From contig NZ_CADFDB010000005.1 in assembly GCF_902832845.1 (NCBI RefSeq), forward strand, positions 1-64,000: DNA of 64,000 nucleotides, in the 5' to 3' direction. The position numbers and the translations under genes were made by a program. This DNA comes from Burkholderia metallica. Its GTDB lineage: Bacteria; Pseudomonadota; Gammaproteobacteria; Burkholderiales; Burkholderiaceae. Position 1 is the stretch's first letter, and the number at the start of each line of letters is the position of its first letter. Under the pieces are notes generated by a model. The model searched no databases and had not been told where the DNA came from. It was given only the letters and a program-made list of their open reading frames with translations. Shown piece after piece: positions 28,216 to 36,680 of the stretch.

Positions 28216-30138
28216 TTACGCCGCGCGCTCGCGCATGAGGTACGCGACGATGCGCTCCGCCGCTTCCTCGGGCGACTCGGCGACCGTGTCGACGCGCAGT
28301 TCGGGCTGCGCGGGCGGCTCGTACGGCGAGTCGATGCCGGTGAAGTGCTTCAGCTCGCCGCGCCGCGCCTTCTTGTACAGACCCTTCGGATCGCGCTCCT
28401 CGGCGACCGCGAGCGGCGTGTCGACGAATACTTCGACGAACTCGTCGGGGCCGACGAGCGCGCGCGCCATGTCGCGTTCCGCGCGGAACGGCGAGATGAA
28501 CGACACGAGCGTGATGAGCCCGGCGTCGAGCATCAGCCGCGCGACTTCGGCGACGCGCCGGATGTTCTCCACGCGATCGGCCTCGGTGAAGCCGAGATCG
28601 CGATTGAGCCCGTGCCGCACGTTGTCGCCGTCGAGCAGGTACGTGTGCTTGCCGAGCGCGTGCAGCCGCTTCTCGACGAGGTTCGCGATGGTCGACTTGC
28701 CGGCGCCCGACAGCCCCGTCAGCCATACGATGCGCGGTGTCTGCGCCTTCTGCGCGGCGCGCGCGTCGCGGTCGACGTCGACCGCTTGCCAATGAACGTT
28801 GTGCGCGCGGCGCAGCGCGAAGTGCAGCATCCCGGCGCCGACCGTGTCGTTGGTCAGCCGGTCGATCACGATGAAGCCGCCCGTCTGGCGGTTGCACGCG
28901 TACGGATCGAACGCGACGGGCCGGTCGAAGCTCAGGTTGCACACGCCGATCTCGTTGAGCGCGAGCGTGCGTGCCGCGAGATGCTCGCGCGTGTTCACGT
29001 CGATCTTGTACTTCGGCGTCGCGCAGGTCGCGCCGACCGTCTGCGTGCCGAGCTTCACGAGATACGGGCGGCCGGGCAGCAGCGGCGCGTCGTGCATCCA
29101 TACGAGTGTCGCCTCGAACTGGTCGGCGACTTCGGGCGGCGCATCCGCGCGCGCGATCAGGTCGCCGCGGCTGATGTCGATCTCGTCGGCGAGCGTGAGC
29201 GTCACCGCATCGCCGGCGCGCGCGACGTCGCCTTCGCCGCGCGGCGTGATCACCGACGCGACGCGGCTCTCCTTGCCGGACGGCAGCACGCGCACGCGTT
29301 CGCCGACGCGGATCTCGCCCGATGCGATGCTGCCCGCGTAGCCGCGGAAGTTCAGGTGCGGGCGGTTGACCCACTGCACCGGCAGCCGGAACGGCTCGTC
29401 GCGCGTGACGCGCGCGGAGAGCGGCAGCGTGTCGAGATGCTGCATCAGCGTCGGGCCCGCGTACCACGGCATGCGCGTGCTCGATGCAATCACGTTGTCG
29501 CCGCGCAGCGCCGACATCGGGATGCTGACGATCTCCGCGAGCCCGAGCTCGGCCGCGAACGCGCGATAGTCGGCGTCGATGCGCTCGAACACCGCGCGGT
29601 CGTAGTCGACGAGGTCCATCTTGTTGATCGCGACCACCACGCGCCGGATACCGATCAGCGCGACGAGATGGCTGTGGCGGCGCGTCTGCGTGAGCACGCC
29701 CTTGCGCGCGTCGATCAGGATCACCGCGAGATCGGCGGTCGATGCGCCGGTGATCATGTTGCGCGTGTACTGTTCGTGGCCGGGCGTGTCCGCGACGATG
29801 AACTTGCGCCGCGCGGTCGCGAAGAAGCGGTACGCGACGTCGATCGTGATGCCCTGCTCGCGCTCGGCCGACAGGCCGTCGACGAGCAGCGCGAAATCGA
29901 GTTCGCCGCCTTGCGTGCCGACCTTCCTCGAATCGGCTTCGAGCTGCGTGAGCTGGTCGTCGAACAGCAGGTTCGATTCGTAGAGCAGGCGGCCGATCAG
30001 CGTGCTCTTGCCGTCGTCGACGCTGCCGCACGTGATGAAGCGCAGCAGGTCCTGGGGTGGCGTGTGCGCGTCGTCGGCAGCGCGCGTATCGGGAGTGGGG
30101 CGCGCGAGCGTGTCGGGCGCGGTGAGAACGTGTGCCAT
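28216..30138 (-). CDS. cysNC: Bifunctional sulfate adenylyltransferase subunit 1 / APS kinase
   Basis: A 640-residue fusion. The N-terminal CysN GTPase drives ATP sulfurylase: P-loop GSVDDGKS (residues 38-45), DTPGHEQY and NKMD. The C-terminal APS kinase has [19 protein letters not shown] and the substrate-binding [10 protein letters not shown]. With CysD it converts sulfate to APS and then to PAPS. The start ATG 30138 overlaps the cysD stop (TGATG), so translation is coupled. The fused CysC makes PAPS, the sulfate donor for sulfotransferases; a sulfotransferase is encoded divergently nearby. Confidence 0.96.
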   Translation of the reverse strand: MAHVLTAPDTLARPTPDTRAADDAHTPPQDLLRFITCGSVDDGKSTLIGRLLYESNLLFDDQLTQLEADSRKVGTQGGELDFALLVDGLSAEREQGITIDVAYRFFATARRKFIVADTPGHEQYTRNMITGASTADLAVILIDARKGVLTQTRRHSHLVALIGIRRVVVAINKMDLVDYDRAVFERIDADYRAFAAELGLAEIVSIPMSALRGDNVIASSTRMPWYAGPTLMQHLDTLPLSARVTRDEPFRLPVQWVNRPHLNFRGYAGSIASGEIRVGERVRVLPSGKESRVASVITPRGEGDVARAGDAVTLTLADEIDISRGDLIARADAPPEVADQFEATLVWMHDAPLLPGRPYLVKLGTQTVGATCATPKYKIDVNTREHLAARTLALNEIGVCNLSFDRPVAFDPYACNRQTGGFIVIDRLTNDTVGAGMLHFALRRAHNVHWQAVDVDRDARAAQKAQTPRIVWLTGLSGAGKSTIANLVEKRLHALGKHTYLLDGDNVRHGLNRDLGFTEADRVENIRRVAEVARLMLDAGLITLVSFISPFRAERDMARALVGPDEFVEVFVDTPLAVAEERDPKGLYKKARRGELKHFTGIDSPYEPPAQPELRVDTVAESPEEAAERIVAYLMRERAA

Positions 30139-31034
30139 CAGAAATATCCCTCCTGTTTCTTCTTTTCCATCGAGCCGGCTGAATCGCTGTCGATCAGCCG
30201 TCCTTGCCGTTCGGACGTGCGCGTCTCGCGCATCTCCCGCAGGATGTCGTCGAGCGACGTCGCGTCGCTGTCGATAGCGCCCGTCAGCGGATAGCAGCCG
30301 AGCGTGCGAAAGCGCACCTTGCGCATCTGCGGCACTTCGCCTGCGCGCAGCGGCAGGCGATCGTCGTCGACCATGATCAGCGCGCCGTCGCGTTCGACCA
30401 CGGGCCGCTCCTTCGCGAAGTAGAGCGGCACGATCGGGATGTCGTGAAGCCGGATGTACTGCCAGATGTCGAGCTCGGTCCAGTTCGAGATTGGGAACAC
30501 GCGCAGGCTTTCGCCCTGGCGCTTGCGCGCGTTGTACAGCGACCAGAGCTCGGGGCGCTGGCGCTTCGGGTCCCAGCGGTGCTGCGCCGAGCGCAGCGAC
30601 ACGATGCGCTCCTTCGCGCGCGATTTCTCCTCGTCGCGGCGCGCGCCGCCGAACGCGGCGTCGAAGCCGTAGCGATCGAGCGCCTGCTTGAGCCCCTGCG
30701 TCTTCCACACGTCGGTGTGCACGGCCGAGCCGTGCGTGAACGGAGCGATGCCGTTCGCGATGCCGTCGGGGTTGACGTGCACGAGCAGGTCGAGGCCGAG
30801 CCGCGCGGCCGTGTCGTCGCGAAACGCGATCATCTCGCGGAATTTCCACGTCGTATCGACGTGCAGCAGCGGAAAGGGCGGCTTCGCCGGGTAAAACGCT
30901 TTCATCGCGAGATGCAGCATGACCGAGCTGTCCTTGCCGATCGAATACAGCATCACCGGGTTCTCGCTCTCGGCGACCACCTCGCGCATGATGTGGATGC
31001 TTTCGGCCTCCAGCCGCTCCAAGTGGGTCAACAT
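30138..31034 (-). CDS. cysD: Sulfate adenylyltransferase subunit 2
   Basis: A 298-residue ATP-pyrophosphatase family protein. It shows the PP-loop [12 protein letters not shown] (about residues 31-42), [26 protein letters not shown], and the C-terminal [19 protein letters not shown] 31034 gives the standard N-terminus [12 protein letters not shown]. First gene of the cysD-cysNC transcript. No cysH, cysI or cysG gene is nearby, unlike in assimilatory sulfate reduction clusters. Confidence 0.96.
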   Translation of the reverse strand: MLTHLERLEAESIHIMREVVAESENPVMLYSIGKDSSVMLHLAMKAFYPAKPPFPLLHVDTTWKFREMIAFRDDTAARLGLDLLVHVNPDGIANGIAPFTHGSAVHTDVWKTQGLKQALDRYGFDAAFGGARRDEEKSRAKERIVSLRSAQHRWDPKRQRPELWSLYNARKRQGESLRVFPISNWTELDIWQYIRLHDIPIVPLYFAKERPVVERDGALIMVDDDRLPLRAGEVPQMRKVRFRTLGCYPLTGAIDSDATSLDDILREMRETRTSERQGRLIDSDSAGSMEKKKQEGYF

Positions 31035-31124
31035 CGTTCGTCTCCTTGTCTCATGCCGGCGCCGCGCGACATGTGCGGCGTTTCGTGCATGACACCGACG
31101 GTATCGAGCGGGTGGCATGCCGCT

Positions 31125-31193
31125 CTTCGTCCGGGTGGACTAAACCGCGGCACGGCGGCGGGGCGGATCTTTCCTTAGTCCACCCGGACGAAG
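31125..31193. promoter_or_regulatory. Perfect 19-bp inverted repeat in divergent promoter region
   Basis: The left arm 31125-31143 is CTTCGTCCGGGTGGACTAA and the right arm 31175-31193 is its exact reverse complement, with 31 bases between. Each arm contains a smaller dyad (GTCC-N4-GGAC). Each arm read toward its gene gives TTAGTCCACCCGGACGAAG, so cysD and the DUF1214 gene carry the same element in the same relative orientation. A related element occurs near 36550. Probably paired regulator sites. Confidence 0.8.
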
Positions 31194-31248
31194 TGGCGCG
31201 CGGCGGCGGCGCTTAAGGTGAGCGCTCGACCATCGGCGGAGACGACAC

Positions 31249-32358
31249 ATGACGGACGACACACGTGCGACGCAGCTGCTTTCGGGCCAGACCTGGGCCG
31301 ACTTCTGCGACACCCTGAAACGCAGCGGACAACAGATCCTGCGCACCGAGGCGCCGGACGATCCGCTCACGCGCGCGGAAGGATTCCGCTACCTGAGCCG
31401 GCTGATGCGCATCGCGCTCGACATGCACGTCGAGTTCGCGGACGGCGCATGGCCCGGCTTTTTCTCGCCGTCGCACGAGACCGCGAAGATCGGCGCCGAC
31501 AACCCCGACAACCTGTACCAGTACGCACGCGTCGACGGCCGCTGCGAATATCGCGTGACGGGGCGGCGCGGTACGGTCGCCTATCTGAGCTTCGGCACGC
31601 AGAAGGGCGGCTACGAGACCGACGGCAAGATGCTGCAGACCGGCTTTCTCGACGCGAAGCAGCTCGAGATCGCGGCGGACGGCAGCTTCGAGATCGTGCT
31701 GAGCGAGACGCCGCGTGCGGGCAACTGGGTGCGCATGGAGCCGGGCACGAACGCGCTGCTGGTGCGCCAGACGTTCCTCGACCGGCGCGCGGAAACCCCC
31801 GCGCAACTGAAGATCGAGCGCATCGGCGCGCACGCGTGCCCGGCGCCGCTCGATCCGCTCGTGCTGCAAGGCGGCCTCATGCGCGCCGCGCAATTCGTCG
31901 AGCAGACGTCGAAGCTGTTCGCCGACTGGGCCGCGAGCTACCGGTCGCACGTGAACGCGCTGCCGCCCGCCGATCAGGCGCTGTGCCAGTCGGTCGGCGG
32001 CGATCCGAACATCTACTACTACCACTCGTGCTGGTCGCTGGCCGACGACGAAGCGCTCGTGATCGACGTGGATGCGGTGCCCGATTGCGATTTCTGGAAC
32101 GTGCAGCTCAACAACTACTGGATGGAGTCGCTCGATTACCGCTACTTCGACATCTGCGTGAACAAGCATCGCGCGCGGCTGAATGCGAACGGCGGCGTGA
32201 CGGTGGTCGTCGCGGCCGCGCGGCCGGGCGACGCGAACTGGCTCGATACGGCCGGCCATCGCACCGGCACGATCTGCTGGCGCTGGGTCGGTGCCGCGCA
32301 ACCGGTGCATCCGCGCACGCGGGTGGTGAAGCTCGCGACGCTCAAGGAGGCCGCATGA
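31249..32358 (+). CDS. DUF1214 protein in sulfotransferase operon
   Basis: A 369-residue cytosolic protein without signal peptide. The C-terminal third has the DUF1214 features: YYYHSCWSLADDEALVIDVDAVPDCDFWNVQLNNYWMESLDYR, then RARLNANGGVTVVVAAARPGDANWLDTAGH and a final ICWRWVGA. The N-terminal part includes LSRLMRIALDMHVEFAD. Function of the family is not established. It is the first gene of the divergent operon, overlaps the sulfotransferase start by ATGA, and has the inverted repeat 56 bp upstream. Confidence 0.85.
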   Translation: MTDDTRATQLLSGQTWADFCDTLKRSGQQILRTEAPDDPLTRAEGFRYLSRLMRIALDMHVEFADGAWPGFFSPSHETAKIGADNPDNLYQYARVDGRCEYRVTGRRGTVAYLSFGTQKGGYETDGKMLQTGFLDAKQLEIAADGSFEIVLSETPRAGNWVRMEPGTNALLVRQTFLDRRAETPAQLKIERIGAHACPAPLDPLVLQGGLMRAAQFVEQTSKLFADWAASYRSHVNALPPADQALCQSVGGDPNIYYYHSCWSLADDEALVIDVDAVPDCDFWNVQLNNYWMESLDYRYFDICVNKHRARLNANGGVTVVVAAARPGDANWLDTAGHRTGTICWRWVGAAQPVHPRTRVVKLATLKEAA

Positions 32359-33548
32359 ACGCGCCGCTCGACCGGACTCGCACGCTGCTCGCCGCCGACG
32401 GGTTGATCGCCGAAGCCGTGTCGCGCGCGAACGGGCTGAGCGCGTTCGGCGACGGGCCGTATCGCGAGGCGCTCGACGTGATGTGCGCGTCGCTGATCGA
32501 CGAAGCGAACCTGTCTGCGCGCGGCGCCGACATGATGCGCGAGAAACTCGTCGGCCAGCTCGTGAACCGGCTCGTCGTCGAGGACTACTTTCGGCGTCAT
32601 CCGGAGATCGAAGAAATCGAAATCGACGATCCGCTCGTGATCGTCGGCCTGCCGCGCACGGGCACGACGCTGCTGCAGCGGCTGCTGGCCGTCGATCCGC
32701 GTTTTCATTCGGCCGCATGGTGGGAAACCCGCTACCCGGCGCCGCTCGCGGGCGAGACGCTGGCCGAGCCGACGGTGCGCATCGCGCGCGCGCAGGCCGA
32801 GGTCGCAACGATGATCGACTGCATTCCGCAGATCCTGACGATCCATCCGCTCGATGCGATGCTCGCCGACGAGGAGTTCATGCTGATGGAGCATGCGTTC
32901 GTGTGCGCGATGGATTCGTACGCGAACGTGCCGCGCTACACGGCGTGGCTTGCGCGGCAGGATCTCACGCCGGTCTATGCGTACCTGAAGCGGATGCTGC
33001 AGTTCCTGCAGTGGCAGAAGGCGCGTCGCGGCGTTGCGCCGGCCGCGCGCTGGCTGTTGAAGACGCCGCAGCACCTGCATGCGCTCGACGTGCTGTGCCG
33101 CGTGTTTCCGCGCGCGCAGGTCGTGCTCACGCACCGCGACCCGGCGCAGACGATACCGTCGATGGCGAGCATGGCGCACACGCTGTGGCGGATGTATGCG
33201 GACGATCCCGATCCGCTCGCCGTCGGCGCGCAGTGGAACGCGGGTATGGCGCGCGCGATCGCCGCGGCGATGGCCGCGCGCGACGCGCTGCCGGCCGAGC
33301 GGTTTCTCGACGTGCGTTTCGAAGACACGGTGTCGAATCCGCGCGGCGTCGCCGAGGCCGTGTACGCGTTCGCGGGCATGTCGCTCGATGCGCGGCAGCG
33401 CGCGGCGATGGCGGACTGGCTGGCGCGCAACGGCCGCGACAGGCGCGCCGCGCACGACTATTCGATCGCGCGCTTCGGGTTCACCGATGCGCAGCTCGCG
33501 CGCGACTTCGCCGCGTATCGCGCGCGGCATCTGCGGGCGGCCGGCTGA
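32355..33548 (+). CDS. Sulfotransferase family protein (PAPS-dependent)
   Basis: A 397-residue enzyme. The PAPS 5'-phosphosulfate loop is GLPRTGTT (residues 98-105), and the 3'-phosphate-binding VLTHRDPAQTIPSMASM lies near residue 257. The early helical part (residues 1-90) and EEFMLMEHAFVCAMDS in the middle are usual in bacterial sulfotransferases that modify small hydrophobic or glycan-type acceptors. Start is within the ATGA overlap with the DUF1214 gene, with AAGGAGG upstream. The acceptor is unknown. Divergently encoded CysD/CysNC would supply PAPS. Confidence 0.9.
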   Translation: MNAPLDRTRTLLAADGLIAEAVSRANGLSAFGDGPYREALDVMCASLIDEANLSARGADMMREKLVGQLVNRLVVEDYFRRHPEIEEIEIDDPLVIVGLPRTGTTLLQRLLAVDPRFHSAAWWETRYPAPLAGETLAEPTVRIARAQAEVATMIDCIPQILTIHPLDAMLADEEFMLMEHAFVCAMDSYANVPRYTAWLARQDLTPVYAYLKRMLQFLQWQKARRGVAPAARWLLKTPQHLHALDVLCRVFPRAQVVLTHRDPAQTIPSMASMAHTLWRMYADDPDPLAVGAQWNAGMARAIAAAMAARDALPAERFLDVRFEDTVSNPRGVAEAVYAFAGMSLDARQRAAMADWLARNGRDRRAAHDYSIARFGFTDAQLARDFAAYRARHLRAAG

Positions 33549-33589
33549 CGGCCGCGCCCGCGAGACGAACGACAAACAGGAGACACCCC

Positions 33590-34381
33590 ATGTTGCTGAA
33601 AGACAAGATCGTCGTGATATCCGGAATCGGGCCGGGGCTCGGCGTGAAGCTCGCCGTCGAGGCCGCGCGCGAGGGCGCGCGCGGTGTGGTCGTCGCGGCG
33701 CGCACGATGGAAAAGCTCGACGACGCCGAAACACGGATCCGCGCGCTCGGCGTCGACTGCGACGTGCTGAAGGTGCGGACCGACATCACCGACCGCGCGC
33801 AATGCCGGCAGCTCGCGACGCAGGCCGTCGAGCGCTTCGGCCGGATCGATGCGCTCGTGAACAGCGCATTCGTGCACGGTACGTTCCCGGAACCGGTGGA
33901 GGACGCGGACCTCGACGGCTGGCGCGCGGTGTTCGACACCAACGTGTTCGGCACGATGGCGCTCACGCAGGAAGTCGTGCCGCACATGAAGCGGCGCAGG
34001 CGCGGCGCGATCGTGATGATCAACACGCAGGCGACCCGCAAGCCGTTTGCAGGGGAAGGCGGCTACGCTGTTTCGAAGGGCGCGCTCGCGGTTGCGGCAA
34101 AATACCTGGCGCGCGAACTCGGCGTGCACGGCATTCGCGCGAACAGCATCCACATGGGGTGGATGTGGGGCGTGCCGACGCAGGCGTATTTCCGGCAGGC
34201 GGCCGCCGAGTACGGGATGACGGAAGAACAGGTCGTCGCGCCGATCGCGGCGAACCTCGCGCTCGCGAAGCTGCCGACCGACGACGATTGCGCGCGCGCG
34301 GCGCTGTTCCTCGCGTCGGACTACGCGAACGCGGTGACGGGCGCGACGCTCGACGCGAACGGCGGCGATTTCATGCCCTGA
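33590..34381 (+). CDS. SDR family oxidoreductase
   Basis: A 263-residue Rossmann-fold dehydrogenase/reductase. The cofactor loop is SGIGPGLG (residues 11-18), DxD-type DITD follows, and the catalytic YAVSK has Tyr159 and Lys163. The position 13 residues before Tyr159, usually Ser, is Thr146. R38 after beta-strand 2 (VAART) suggests NADP. It ends with the family-like GATLDANGGDFMP. CAGGAGA precedes ATG 33590 and the gene is 41 bp after the sulfotransferase. It may set up or remove a hydroxyl on the sulfated compound; inference. Confidence 0.9.
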   Translation: MLLKDKIVVISGIGPGLGVKLAVEAAREGARGVVVAARTMEKLDDAETRIRALGVDCDVLKVRTDITDRAQCRQLATQAVERFGRIDALVNSAFVHGTFPEPVEDADLDGWRAVFDTNVFGTMALTQEVVPHMKRRRRGAIVMINTQATRKPFAGEGGYAVSKGALAVAAKYLARELGVHGIRANSIHMGWMWGVPTQAYFRQAAAEYGMTEEQVVAPIAANLALAKLPTDDDCARAALFLASDYANAVTGATLDANGGDFMP

Positions 34382-34398
34382 CGACGGAGCAAAGGATC

Positions 34399-35379
34399 AT
34401 GCAGGACAACGACAACGCACGACATTTCTTTGCGTTCAACGGCGACGCGGACGGGCTGTGCGCGCTTCAGCAACTGCGGCTCGCGGAGGGCGTGCACGGC
34501 ACGCTCGTGACCGGCGTGAAGCGCGACATCAAGCTGCTCGAGCGGATCGACGCGCGGGCGGGCGACTTTGTCACCGTGCTCGACGTGTCGCACGACCAGA
34601 ATCGCGACGCGTGCGCACGGCTGCTGCGCGACGGCGCGACGGTCCGCTACTTCGACCATCACTTCGCGGGCGCGCTGCCCGACGATCCGCGCTTCGACGC
34701 GCATATCGACACGGCGGCCGACGTTTGCACTAGCGCGATCGTAAACCGTTATCTCGGCGGCCGGCACGTGCGCTGGGCGATCGTCGCGGCGTTCGGCGAC
34801 GAACTGCCGGCGCTCGGCGATGCGCTCGCGCGCGAGCATGGCATCGACGAAGCGGAGCGCGGTACGCTCGCCGAACTCGGCCTCTACCTGAACTACAACG
34901 CGTACGGCGAGTGTGTCGGCGATCTGCATTTCGACCCGGCGGCGCTCGCCGACGCGATGCTGCCCTGTGTCGATCCGCTCGATTTCGTGCGCGGGACGCG
35001 CGTGTTCGCCGCGCTGCGCGACGGCTACCGCGACGACATGGCGTGTGCATGCGCGCTCGCACCGCTGCGCGAGGTGCCCGGTGCGACCTTGGTGCGGATG
35101 CCCGACCATCCGTGGGCGCGGCGCGCGACGGGCATGCTCGCGAACGAGCGGATGCGCAACGCGCCGCATGCGGCGCTCGCGGTGCTGTCGCCGCGCGCGG
35201 ACGGTGGGCTCGTCGTCAGCGTGCGCGTGCCCGACGGCCGGGCGCTCGGCGCCGACGAATTCTGTCGCGGTTTTCCGACCGGCGGCGGGCGCAAGCGCGC
35301 GGGCGGCATCAACCATCTGCCGGAAACCGAGTTCGACGCGTTCGTCGCGCGCTTCGAGGCGGCGTTCCGGCTCGATTGA
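34399..35379 (+). CDS. DHH/DHHA1 phosphoesterase-like protein
   Basis: A 326-residue protein of the DHH superfamily. Metal-binding motifs are NGDADG (residues 14-19), LDVSHDQN (61-68) and DHH (86-88). The DHHA1 domain has the FPTGGGRKRAGGINHL glycine motif near residue 300. The family includes NrnA-type enzymes that hydrolyse 3',5'-adenosine bisphosphate (PAP) and nanoRNA, and RecJ-like nucleases. PAP is the by-product of sulfotransferases, so a clearing role is attractive here. It lies 17 bp after the SDR gene in the same operon. Some relatives are annotated only as hypothetical or acetyltransferase. Confidence 0.82.
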   Translation: MQDNDNARHFFAFNGDADGLCALQQLRLAEGVHGTLVTGVKRDIKLLERIDARAGDFVTVLDVSHDQNRDACARLLRDGATVRYFDHHFAGALPDDPRFDAHIDTAADVCTSAIVNRYLGGRHVRWAIVAAFGDELPALGDALAREHGIDEAERGTLAELGLYLNYNAYGECVGDLHFDPAALADAMLPCVDPLDFVRGTRVFAALRDGYRDDMACACALAPLREVPGATLVRMPDHPWARRATGMLANERMRNAPHAALAVLSPRADGGLVVSVRVPDGRALGADEFCRGFPTGGGRKRAGGINHLPETEFDAFVARFEAAFRLD

Positions 35380-35437
35380 CGTCGCCGCCGGCGTGGCGCG
35401 CCGGGCGACCTTCGCACGGCGCGCGCATCGTGGCGGA

Positions 35438-35866
35438 TCAACCGGTCGCGCCCGCGAGCGCGGCCGGCACGTTGTGGCTGTAAGCGCGTTCCTCGACGCG
35501 TTCGGCGATACGCCAGCCGTGCGCGGTGCGCACGAACCGGTCGACGTACCACAGCCCGAGAAACATCACCTGCGTGCCGCCGTCCGGCAGCACGACTTCC
35601 ATCGGATTGAAGCAGCTCGTGCGGCCGTGCGCGCGGTCGCCGTCGAGCCGGATCGACAGGTTGCCGACCAGGTGCTGGTAGTGCGGGAACCGCGGCAGCA
35701 CGGTGCGCAGCCACGCCTTCACCGCCGGATAGCGGCCGGCGATGCCGCCCATCGCGCGATAGTCGATCGCCGCATCGGGCATGAAGACGCCGTCGAGCGC
35801 AGTCGAATACGCGACGATCAGCTCGCGGAGGTCGTGATGGTCGGACAGCGTTTGCAGATCGGGCAT
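35438..35866 (-). CDS. SnoaL-like / NTF2-fold protein
   Basis: A 142-residue protein of the nuclear transport factor 2 fold (SnoaL_4 type). It shows DHHDLRELIVAYSTALDGVF, the ID-Y motif and the C-terminal WYVDRFVRTAHGWRIAERVEERAY. Such proteins are small cyclases, isomerases or dehydratases acting on polyketides, terpenes or steroids. Start ATG 35866 lies 13 bp after the SRPBCC gene, so the pair is an operon. It points toward the sulfation operon and converges with the DHH gene. Confidence 0.82.
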   Translation of the reverse strand: MPDLQTLSDHHDLRELIVAYSTALDGVFMPDAAIDYRAMGGIAGRYPAVKAWLRTVLPRFPHYQHLVGNLSIRLDGDRAHGRTSCFNPMEVVLPDGGTQVMFLGLWYVDRFVRTAHGWRIAERVEERAYSHNVPAALAGATG

Positions 35867-35879
35867 CGTCGGCGCCCGG

Positions 35880-36359
35880 TCACGCGCGATTGCGCCGGCG
35901 TGCCGCATGGAGCGTTTCGGCGCGCTGCTTCACATCGCGTGCGCACTGGTCGAAGCCCTGTTTCACCCACGCGCCGTGGTTCCGCATGATCGTGTCCGCG
36001 TTGATGCCGAGGAACTGGTCGGTCGTGAAATAGCGGCAGCGCTGCGCGTCGATCGCATCGATGTACTGGTCGCGGCGTGCCGCGTCCTTGTTGTCGTCGG
36101 TCGGGCGCTGCTCCCACGACAGCAGGCGTTCGGGTTCGTACGCGACGAGGATCTCGCTGACCGGAATCACGGTTTCCGTGCCGGGAATGCGCACCTGCAT
36201 GTGCACGAAATCGCCGAGCTTGCCGGTCGTTTCGAAGCCGACGCAGAACGTGTTCCATTCGCCGTAGCGCGGGAAGTCGGTCAGCACTTCCCAGACGACG
36301 GCGGCCGGCGCGTCGATGTCGACGACGATCGAGGTGACGAGATTCGAGGGTTTGGTCAT
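35880..36359 (-). CDS. SRPBCC (START/polyketide cyclase-like) protein
   Basis: A 159-residue protein with the hydrophobic-ligand-binding SRPBCC fold. The hallmark is VDIDAPAAVVWEVLTDFPRYGEWNTFCVGF near the N-terminus, then ILVAYEPERLLSWEQRP and a C-terminal helix (GAWVKQGFDQCARDVKQRAETL). First gene of a two-gene unit with the SnoaL-like gene. A half-copy of the inverted-repeat element lies about 190 bp upstream. Probably binds or modifies a lipophilic molecule. Confidence 0.82.
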   Translation of the reverse strand: MTKPSNLVTSIVVDIDAPAAVVWEVLTDFPRYGEWNTFCVGFETTGKLGDFVHMQVRIPGTETVIPVSEILVAYEPERLLSWEQRPTDDNKDAARRDQYIDAIDAQRCRYFTTDQFLGINADTIMRNHGAWVKQGFDQCARDVKQRAETLHAARRRNRA

Positions 36360-36680
36360 GGCGGCGTATCGGGTGAAGCCGCGCGTATCCGGGTGGCGGG
36401 GTGCGTCGCGGCGGTCGGAAGGAGCCGCGCCGGTATCGGCCGGCGCGCGCGGCGGGTGCGGATCGGCACGCGCGGGGCGTTCGATGCCCGTTCGTGCCGC
36501 GCAGTGTGGCGCACCCGACAACGAGCGTAGGCCGGCGTACGCGGCGAAGAATCGTCGATATGGACTAAGGCGTTTCACCGGGGCGGCAGGGCGGTGCGAC
36601 CGTCGTGAGCGTCCGACGTCGACACCGTGCGGCGCAGCCGCGACAATACGCGTCTTCCCGTTTGCGTCATCGAGGTGCCC
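36360..36680. promoter_or_regulatory. Divergent region SRPBCC / photolyase with TTAGTCCA element
   Basis: A gap of 321 bases. On the minus strand from 36570 the sequence reads CCTTAGTCCATATCGACGA, matching the 31175-31193 arm at CCTTAGTCCA and GACGA and having the same orientation to its downstream gene. I see no other gene. Promoters for the SRPBCC pair and for phrB must lie here. Confidence 0.6.

Noticed and set aside
28216-30849. 877-codon start for CysNC
   Set aside because: The 237 extra codons overlap cysD in another frame and have no family resemblance; the TGATG coupling at 30138 gives the true start.
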